NCBI GenBank assembly: GCA_030635415.1
Contig: DAOVYW010000017.1
Location: 1 to 18,788, forward strand
Source of the DNA: Candidatus Firestoneibacteriota bacterium
Lineage (GTDB): Bacteria > Oederibacteriota > JAAXVQ01 > JAUVAV01
DNA: 18,788 nt
Reading direction: 5' to 3'
Part shown: in pieces, positions 13,182 to 18,788 of the stretch
Layout: each line of letters opens with the position of its first letter
Position numbering within the stretch: the stretch's first letter is position 1
Made by a program: the position numbers and the translations under genes
The notes under the pieces: generated by a model
Database searches by the model: none
Seen by the model: the letters and a program-made list of their open reading frames with translations, nothing else
Told to the model about the DNA's origin: nothing

Positions 13182-14216
13182 CTACCAATGCGGATCGAAA
13201 CATGATCCGTCACGAGTTATTTGCCGCTGCCCGGTTCCATCAATTTTCATCACCCAAACATCGGAAATGACTTCCTGATCGCCGGTTCCCGCGGTTTCTT
13301 TCCGAACTTGTTCCATGATGCTGACTACCATCTCCCCCGAAGGAGAGAACGCCGGTTCTGAAAATCGAGTTCCAATCGTTTGGGAAACCAGATGATAGGC
13401 CTTAAAATTTATGCGGAACTCCGTGGACATGACAATAATAACCGTGTCATATTCAAAAGCCACCCATTGCGAATCATAAGACCATGCCACCGTGCCGACA
13501 TGCAAGGGGATCGAGCCAAAAGATTTTAGCAAGTCGGTTTCCCTGGTTCCATCCCGGCAAATAGTCCCGATATGCCTTATGTCCGTTTTTTGTTCCCGCC
13601 CGGCTCCGGCTAAATACTTCATATTCGGCGAAAGTGTATGTATCTCGGCAAGGAAACTATCCTCGGGAATCCTGATAGTCTCAACCGGTTTACCTGTTGC
13701 CACCTGGTAACCGAATAAAATGCCCGGAAAATCCCTCTCCTGAAAATAAACCACCTCTCCGTCCGGTCTCCAACTGATTCGCGTCCTCCGGGTATCTATC
13801 CGCTTATGAGATACTATGGTCCGAAGATCGGACCCATCGGCCTGCATAACCTTAACCATAACCGAATAGCCGACCGGATGATCGGTCTTATAATAAAAAA
13901 AAGCTATACGTTTATGATCCGGACTCCAGGTCGGCCGGCATTTGTATCCCTGGTCGCCGGTTACTCTGAGAGGCTCCCCTCCCCGGGAAGAAATGGTGTG
14001 GATTTGCGCCTGGCGGGCCTCCATGGAGACATAAACAATATGCGCCGCGTCATCACCCGCCCCGGCTTTACTCCCACTATTTTCCGCCTGGGCCGTAACT
14101 GCGGGTGGCCGGCCAATATTCATACGGCAACCGGTATTTATGGCCGTCCCGGCCAGCAGTAACAGCACCGGGATAATTACCGGCCATTCACCGCCAAGAC
14201 GCGCGGGCAGGTTCAT
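13182..14216 (-). CDS. Exported TolB-like beta-propeller protein (PD40/WD40-like repeats)
   Basis: The 344-residue protein starts with a signal sequence (hydrophobic IIPVLLLLAGTAI, about 14-26) followed by NTGC. A lipoprotein is possible, but Asn at -3 is a poor lipobox residue. After a Ser/Ala/Gly-rich linker come repeated strand pairs of the TolB/PD40 type: PTWSPDHKRIAFF, ISWRPDGEVVYF, HTLSPNMKYLAGA, VAWSYDSQWVAFE and PAFSPSGEMVVSI, ending DPHW. Each has the S/R-PD-G-aspect turn of such propellers. That indicates a protein-binding role outside the cytoplasm rather than an enzyme. The ATG at 14216 overlaps the dnaJ stop by 4 bp (ATGA) and has little Shine-Dalgarno, so it is translated by coupling to dnaJ. 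No Tol-Pal partners are in the window, so it should not be called tolB. Confidence 0.78.
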   Translation of the reverse strand: MNLPARLGGEWPVIIPVLLLLAGTAINTGCRMNIGRPPAVTAQAENSGSKAGAGDDAAHIVYVSMEARQAQIHTISSRGGEPLRVTGDQGYKCRPTWSPDHKRIAFFYYKTDHPVGYSVMVKVMQADGSDLRTIVSHKRIDTRRTRISWRPDGEVVYFQERDFPGILFGYQVATGKPVETIRIPEDSFLAEIHTLSPNMKYLAGAGREQKTDIRHIGTICRDGTRETDLLKSFGSIPLHVGTVAWSYDSQWVAFEYDTVIIVMSTEFRINFKAYHLVSQTIGTRFSEPAFSPSGEMVVSIMEQVRKETAGTGDQEVISDVWVMKIDGTGQRQITRDGSCFDPHW

Positions 14217-15349
14217 TTAAACCAAGCTCTGATTTTATTCCTGAACTTTTTTATTCCCGGATAACTTTCTTCTCCCGTTACACGGGCAAACTCCTGCAGC
14301 AACTGTTTTTGCTTCTCGCTCAGAGATTCCGGAGTTTCAATTCCTACCGTGACCATCTGATCACCGGTTCCCAAACCACGGAGGTTGGGAAAACCCTTGC
14401 CCCGGAGACGAAAAACTTTTCCCGTCTGCGTTCCCATAGGGATCTTCATGGTTACTTTTCCGTTCAGAGTGGGAACCTCGATCTCTCCTCCCAGGGCCGC
14501 GGTGGTAAAAGAAATGATAATCTCACATAGCAAGAAATCGTCTTCCCGGGTAAAGATGGGATGCGGTTCAACCCGGATAATCACATAAAGATCCCCCCGT
14601 GGCCCGCCGTGCAAGCCGGCTTCACCCTCACCTGAGATCTTCAACCGGCTTTCGGTGTCTACTCCGGGAGGAATTTTTACCGTGATTTTCCGCAGCGTGC
14701 GTTTCCGGCCTTCTCCGCCGCAGGCCGAACAGGGACTTTCCACAATTTCTCCTGCTCCACCACAGGTCGGACAGGTACGCATAACTGAGAAAAAACCCTG
14801 GGACATACGGACTTGTCCTGCTCCGTGGCAGGCCGAACATGTTTTGGCGCGAGTTCCGGATTTGGCCCCGGTTCCCCGGCACACCTCGCAAGTTTCCATG
14901 CGCGGAACATTAAGATGCACCTCCTTACCGCGGGCACTATCTAAAAAACTGATTGACAGATCATAGCGCAGGTCTGCGCCTCTCCGGCTCTTAGCCTGGG
15001 TCCGTGTGCTCTGTTGTCCGCCGAAAAAACCTTCAAAAATATCGGAAAAAACATCTCCCATATCGCCAAAATCACCCGTGCCTCTTCCTCCCCCCCCGCC
15101 TCTTCCCACACCGGCGCCGGCATGAATACCGGCATGACCGAATTGATCATAGGCCGCGCGTTTGCGTGGATCCTGGAGCACTTCATAGGCTTCGTTCACT
15201 TGCTTAAATTTTTCCTCGGTGTTTTTATCCTCCCGATTGGCGTCCGGATGATATTTTTTAGCCAGATTGCGGTAAGCCTTTTTAAGGACATCTCCGGATA
15301 CCTCCCGGGAAACTCCCAGCACTTCGTAATAATCCCGTTTACCCGCCAT
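14213..15349 (-). CDS. dnaJ: Chaperone protein DnaJ (Hsp40)
   Basis: DnaJ is the co-chaperone that delivers clients to DnaK and stimulates its ATPase. All domains are present in 378 residues. The J domain (1-70) has HPD at 34-36. The Gly/Phe-rich region (71-113) includes five Gly in a row. The zinc region has four CxxCxGxG modules: C154/C157, C171/C174, C193/C196 and C207/C210. C-terminal client-binding domains run from about 215 to 345. The ATG at 15349 overlaps the end of dnaK by 11 bp and has GAGG 6 nt upstream. The stop overlaps the beta-propeller gene by 4 bp. The Gly tract is encoded over a C8 run on the plus strand (15090-15097), with no sign of disruption. Confidence 0.98.
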   Translation of the reverse strand: MAGKRDYYEVLGVSREVSGDVLKKAYRNLAKKYHPDANREDKNTEEKFKQVNEAYEVLQDPRKRAAYDQFGHAGIHAGAGVGRGGGGGRGTGDFGDMGDVFSDIFEGFFGGQQSTRTQAKSRRGADLRYDLSISFLDSARGKEVHLNVPRMETCEVCRGTGAKSGTRAKTCSACHGAGQVRMSQGFFSVMRTCPTCGGAGEIVESPCSACGGEGRKRTLRKITVKIPPGVDTESRLKISGEGEAGLHGGPRGDLYVIIRVEPHPIFTREDDFLLCEIIISFTTAALGGEIEVPTLNGKVTMKIPMGTQTGKVFRLRGKGFPNLRGLGTGDQMVTVGIETPESLSEKQKQLLQEFARVTGEESYPGIKKFRNKIRAWFK

Positions 15350-17171
15350 ATTTAACCTCTTCCGGAGATGTCGCCTGGATATACACGGCTTCGCCTAATT
15401 TCCGGGTAACCCGCTCCAGCTTTTGGCAGGTCTCTTCAATCATATCCGTATCCGAGCCGGCTAAAGCATGCTTAAGCTCCTCAATGCATTTTCTTACCCG
15501 GCCCCGCACTTTGCGATCCACTTTCCTTCCATGATCAGTTAAAATTTTCCCGGTATTATAAACCAGAGCCTCTCCCCGGGTCCGGATTTCCACTTTGCAA
15601 AATTGTTTTTGGTCCTCATCGGCATATCTTTCGGCTTCCTTGATCATTTTATTAACTTCCTTTTCAGATAATCCTGAGCTGGCGGTAATTGCAATTTGTT
15701 GCTGCTTGCCAGTGCCTAAATCCTTGGCCGATACATGGACAATACCATTGGCATCAATATCGAAGATCACCTCGATTTGTGGCATCCCCCGCGGAGCCGC
15801 AAGAATTCCGGCCAGGTCAAATCGTCCTAAAGTCCGGTTGTCATCCGCCATCTCGCGCTCGCCTTGGAGCACCCGGATAGAGACTGTTGCTTGATTATCC
15901 GAGGCGGTGGAAAAAATCCGGCTTTTTCTGGCCGGTATAGTTGTGTTCCGGTCTATCAGCTTGGTCGATATCCCGCCCATCGTCTCAATCCCCAGGGAAA
16001 GCGGTGTGACATCCAAAAGCAATATATCTTTTACCTGCCCTTTGAGTATCCCGCCTTGAATGCCGGCGCCGATGGCCACCACCTCATCCGGATTCACGCC
16101 TTGCTGCGGCTCACATCCAAAAAACGCTTTGACCTCTTGCCGCACCAAAGGCATACGTGTCTGCCCGCCTACCAGGATCACTTCCTGAATATCACCAGAT
16201 GTATATCCGGCATCCTTCAGGGCCTGCCGCATTAGTCCTTGGGCGCGTTCTACTAAGTGGGCCGTTAATTGCTCCAGTTTTGCCCTGGTCAGAACAATGC
16301 TTAAGTGTTTGGGCCCGGAGGTATCCGCCGCAATGAATGGCAGGTTGATATCGGTCTGCCGCACGGATGATAATTCACACTTGGCTTTTTCCGCGGCTTC
16401 TTTTAAGCGTTGGAGAGCCATCTTATCCTGTCGCAAATCAATCCCCTGCGCTTGCCGGAACTTTTCGGCCAGCCAATGGATAATTATCTGATCGAAATCA
16501 TCTCCACCCAAACGGGTATCCCCATTAGTGGCCTTCACTTCGAATACGCCTTCATCTAACTCCAGGACGGAAATATCAAAAGTGCCGCCGCCAAAATCAT
16601 AAACCGCCACTCTCTGACTACGGCCTTTTTTATTCATACCATAAGCCAGCGCGGCAGCCGTAGGCTCATTGATTATGCGTAAAACATTCAGACCGGCGAT
16701 CCTACCGGCATCTTTGGTAGCCTGTCGCTGGCTATCATTAAAATAAGCCGGCACCGTGATAACCGCTTCGGTAATCGTTGCCCGCAGGAAGGACTCGGCC
16801 TCCATCTTCAATTTCCGGAGAACCCTGGCTGAAATTTCGGACGGAGCATACTCTCGTCCCTTGGCTACCACCCGTACATCCCCATTGGGAGCCGCCATGG
16901 TTTTAAAAGGAACCAGAGACTCTTCCTCCGCGATTTCATCGAAGCGGCGGCCCATGAATCGTTTGATGGAAAAAAGGGTGTTTTCCTGGTTGGTTACTGC
17001 TTGGCGCCTGGCACTCTGCCCTACCAGACATTCACCGCTCTTGGCAAAAGCCACAACCGAGGGACTCGTCCGGGATCCTTCATTATTTAAAATCACCGCC
17101 ACTTCGCCTCCCTGCATGACTGCCATGCAGGAATTAGTTGTACCCAGATCAATGCCGATCACTTTATTCAT
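15339..17171 (-). CDS. dnaK: Chaperone protein DnaK (Hsp70)
   Basis: DnaK is the ATP-driven cytoplasmic chaperone. The nucleotide-binding domain shows GIDLGTTNS (6-14), VITVPAYFND (137-146), NEPTAAALAYG (168-178), YDFGGGTFD (191-199) and VGGQTRMP. The interdomain linker is LLLDVTPLSLGIET, and the substrate-binding domain and helical lid follow. At 610 residues it is shorter than typical (about 630-640), because the disordered acidic tail ending in EEV(K/D) is reduced to SPEEVKYGG. The ATG at 17171 has AAGGAG just upstream with a short spacing. grpE precedes it by 47 bp and dnaJ overlaps its end. All three would be expected to respond to heat through HrcA at a site beyond the window edge, but no such site is visible here. 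Confidence 0.98.
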   Translation of the reverse strand: MNKVIGIDLGTTNSCMAVMQGGEVAVILNNEGSRTSPSVVAFAKSGECLVGQSARRQAVTNQENTLFSIKRFMGRRFDEIAEEESLVPFKTMAAPNGDVRVVAKGREYAPSEISARVLRKLKMEAESFLRATITEAVITVPAYFNDSQRQATKDAGRIAGLNVLRIINEPTAAALAYGMNKKGRSQRVAVYDFGGGTFDISVLELDEGVFEVKATNGDTRLGGDDFDQIIIHWLAEKFRQAQGIDLRQDKMALQRLKEAAEKAKCELSSVRQTDINLPFIAADTSGPKHLSIVLTRAKLEQLTAHLVERAQGLMRQALKDAGYTSGDIQEVILVGGQTRMPLVRQEVKAFFGCEPQQGVNPDEVVAIGAGIQGGILKGQVKDILLLDVTPLSLGIETMGGISTKLIDRNTTIPARKSRIFSTASDNQATVSIRVLQGEREMADDNRTLGRFDLAGILAAPRGMPQIEVIFDIDANGIVHVSAKDLGTGKQQQIAITASSGLSEKEVNKMIKEAERYADEDQKQFCKVEIRTRGEALVYNTGKILTDHGRKVDRKVRGRVRKCIEELKHALAGSDTDMIEETCQKLERVTRKLGEAVYIQATSPEEVKYGG

Positions 17172-17218
17172 TACTCCTTAAGTCCTTTCCCGGCATAAAA
17201 AATTACTCCATCACATAA

Positions 17219-17890
17219 TCAGGGATGTTTGGCGACCTTAACCATAGCCGGACGAACAACCTTACCATTTAAAGAATAACCTTTTTGCAATATCTCTACT
17301 ACCGTATCATCCGGCACACCCTTATCTTCAACTTTTTGCAGAGCCTGGTGAATTCCAGGATTAAACACGCAAGGCACCTCTTCGATCCGGGCAACTCCCG
17401 ATTTTTCCAAAGCCTGGAGGAACTGCTTATGAATTAAGGATACACCTTCCATTACCTTGCCGGTCTCGACCGTCTCGTTGATATGGGCCAAAGTTCTCTC
17501 CAGGTTGTCTATGACCGGCAGAATCTCGCGCAAGAGATCCTCACCCGCATAACGCAGTAATTCCGCGCGTTCACGCACCATGCGCTTTTTATAGTTTTCC
17601 ATCTCTGCCAAAGCCCGCAGATAACGATTATAATTCTGACTGGCTTTCTCGTCCAACTCTTTAATCACGCTCTTTAAAGCCGCCATCTCATCAGGCGAAG
17701 CTGCACCCACAGACTCTTCATCATCATCGTCAAAAGCCTTGGTGGGATCTACCGCCGTGGGAAAAGCCGTCCCCGCATCCGGTTTTATTTTAGCAGCCTC
17801 CTCCGGATTAAATTCGGCGGTTTCTTTTTCAGAACCCGCATCCGTCTTTTGAGAAGTCTCGTTCTCAAGATTTTCATACCACACATTCAT
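17219..17890 (-). CDS. grpE: Nucleotide exchange factor GrpE
   Basis: GrpE is the homodimeric factor that releases ADP from DnaK. The 223-residue protein has an acidic, low-complexity N-terminus of about 70 residues (FDDDDEESVG). The long dimerising helix runs from about 75 to 130 (YNRYLRALAEMENYKKRMVRE in part). The C-terminal beta-wing shows FNPGIHQAL, VVEILQKGYSLNGKVVRPAMVKV. The frame also offers a GTG one codon upstream at 17893. ATG at 17890 behind AGGCGGTG is preferred, although the Shine-Dalgarno is weak. The 195 bp upstream of it contain repeat copy 2 and AT-rich DNA. I see no convincing promoter or CIRCE element there, so expression probably comes from upstream of hrcA. Confidence 0.97.
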   Translation of the reverse strand: MNVWYENLENETSQKTDAGSEKETAEFNPEEAAKIKPDAGTAFPTAVDPTKAFDDDDEESVGAASPDEMAALKSVIKELDEKASQNYNRYLRALAEMENYKKRMVRERAELLRYAGEDLLREILPVIDNLERTLAHINETVETGKVMEGVSLIHKQFLQALEKSGVARIEEVPCVFNPGIHQALQKVEDKGVPDDTVVEILQKGYSLNGKVVRPAMVKVAKHP

Positions 17891-17965
17891 CACCGCCTAT
17901 CTTTAATATATATTTCTTTAACGGATAATGGATTAATTATTCACTTTCCCTTAATATGAATCCTT

Positions 17966-18068
17966 CATGCCGTTTTTTCAATCCCTCAAAAACTCTGCTG
18001 TTCCACGCACTAAATGCAGGGGCGTTTAATTAAATGCCCCTACCGATACCATGGCAAGCCGCTAAGAT
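17966..18068. repeat. Dispersed intergenic repeat, copy 2, with 24 bp palindrome
   Basis: This is the second copy of the repeat at 9994-10082, in the same orientation, sharing TTTTTTCAATCCCTCAAAA and later blocks. Its centre (18018-18041) is a 24 bp palindrome, AGGGGCGTTTAA followed by TTAAATGCCCCT, with one G/T mismatch pair that would still form a wobble in RNA. On the minus strand the hairpin starts about 48 nt after the hrcA stop but has no T-tract directly after it, so it is not a textbook terminator. It fills most of the hrcA-grpE gap and may be a miniature element. Confidence 0.68.
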
Positions 18069-18088
18069 ATTACATACATAGCCGGTTT

Positions 18089-18788
18089 CTATATTCTCAT
18101 CATAGCCTTGTTCAAAGCCTCGGCGGTATACTCCACCAAGGGAACAATTCGGTTATAGGCCATCCGCCGGGGACCAATTACGCCGATACGCGCGCAGCGT
18201 CCGTGATCCAATAAAACCTGGTAACTTACAAATGCTAAAGCCGGCAGCTTTACGGAGTAATGATCCTCGCTAAGCGTTACATGTACTCCGCCGCGGGTAA
18301 TGGCCGGAGCAGTAAAAAAACGCAGCAACTCCTCACGATGATCCAGCATGGCGACCATCTGTCGAGTGGCATCAATATCGTCAAATTCCGGCTGATGTAT
18401 AAGGTTGGTGGTGCCTTCCACCAACACCGACTCACGCCGGCTTAAATTTAAATTTTCGACTATCAAAATCAGGGCCTGCCGCCATAAGGCCAGCATACGC
18501 CGGTCCATGCCCGGACACTCGGTTTGGGCCAGATTTTCGAGCTCTGCGGCGGTCTTTCCCACTCCCCACTCATTTACGCCGGTTGCTACCTGGTCGATTA
18601 ACCGCGCCTTGGTGTTTTCACAAGTAAAAACCTGCCGGCGTCCATGGTTCAGGGTCGTACGCACCACCAGTAAAATCCGGCGGGGAGCCAGCCGGGTTAA
18701 ACTTACTCCGGCCAACCGCTCCTCATTCTGCACCGGAAGCCAGGAAACCGCCAATAAATTGGAAACCATGGCCAATACCCTGGCAGTC
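18089..18788 (-). CDS. hrcA: Heat-inducible transcription repressor HrcA, 5' part outside window
   Basis: HrcA is the dimeric repressor that binds CIRCE elements before chaperone operons and is kept active by GroEL. The last 232 codons are present, and the frame is still open at the window edge. They cover the GAF-like sensing/dimerisation part: 'LVVRTTLNHGRRQVF' strands, LLRFFTAPAIT, GVHVTLSEDH and the conserved C-terminal IGVIGPRRMAYNRIVPLVEYTAEAL. The N-terminal winged helix that contacts DNA lies beyond 18788. It precedes grpE by 195 bp, separated by a dispersed repeat, and the gene order hrcA-grpE-dnaK-dnaJ supports the call. Confidence 0.93.
   Translation of the reverse strand, partial: TARVLAMVSNLLAVSWLPVQNEERLAGVSLTRLAPRRILLVVRTTLNHGRRQVFTCENTKARLIDQVATGVNEWGVGKTAAELENLAQTECPGMDRRMLALWRQALILIVENLNLSRRESVLVEGTTNLIHQPEFDDIDATRQMVAMLDHREELLRFFTAPAITRGGVHVTLSEDHYSVKLPALAFVSYQVLLDHGRCARIGVIGPRRMAYNRIVPLVEYTAEALNKAMMRI

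Noticed and set aside
15090..15097. C8 run in the dnaJ Gly-rich region as a phase-variable tract
   Set aside because: It encodes the normal Gly stretch of DnaJ, the frame is intact, and switching off an essential-type chaperone this way is unlikely.
18018..18041. 24 bp palindrome after hrcA as an intrinsic terminator
   Set aside because: No T-tract follows on the minus strand, and the sequence belongs to a repeat with a second copy, so a repeat is the better label.
17891..18088. Possible CIRCE element before grpE
   Set aside because: No TTAGCACTC-N9-GAGTGCTAA pattern, even loosely, occurs in this gap. If HrcA control exists, its site should be upstream of hrcA, outside the window.

Overview
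The window is an 18.8 kb chromosomal stretch of an anaerobic-looking bacterium of moderate GC. Every gene I can support lies on the minus strand, so transcription runs from high to low coordinates. The hrcA-grpE-dnaK-dnaJ order is common in Firmicutes and in several uncultured lineages. An archerase-type activator of 2-hydroxyacyl-CoA dehydratases points to anaerobic metabolism. The lone pilin's C-terminal half looks like pseudopilins of uncultured diderm phyla. I do not assign a phylum.

Region A (18788 to about 10117) is a chaperone-headed gene train: hrcA (its 5' end lies outside the window), grpE, dnaK, dnaJ, a TolB-like exported beta-propeller protein, rsmE, a pmbA/tldE-family gene and aroE. 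Most junctions from dnaK onward overlap or are very tight. The exceptions are the 63 bp gap before rsmE, the 47 bp dnaK-grpE gap and the 195 bp hrcA-grpE gap. The last gap carries copy 2 of a dispersed repeat.

Region B (10105 to 8349) has a strong extended -10 promoter, a leader of about 140 nt holding copy 1 of the same repeat plus a terminator-like hairpin, then a divergent pilT and a type IV pilin/pseudopilin gene.

Region C (8348 to 7872) is 477 bp of non-coding DNA. It contains nested palindromes of the 'GTCATTGCGAG' interspersed-repeat type and then a near-consensus promoter (TTGACA-N17-TAAAAT).

Region D (7871 to 1331) is the operon read from that promoter. It encodes a PaaK-like AMP-forming ligase that lacks its C-terminal lid domain, a membrane-anchored C45/AAT-fold protein with TPRs that lacks the usual nucleophile Cys, mnmA and uvrA. 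The first three genes are joined by 4 bp stop/start overlaps.

Region E (1330 to 1) has its own promoter with a palindrome inside the spacer. It drives a small winged-helix protein with a likely frameshift at an A7 tract, a remnant of a 2-hydroxyacyl-CoA dehydratase subunit, and hgdC, which is cut by the window edge.

The parts most worth follow-up are the lid-less ligase plus Cys-less C45 pair, the decayed dehydratase module with its possible slippage site, and the two-copy repeat sitting in the pilT leader and the hrcA-grpE gap. I saw no CRISPR array, rRNA, tRNA or transposase.
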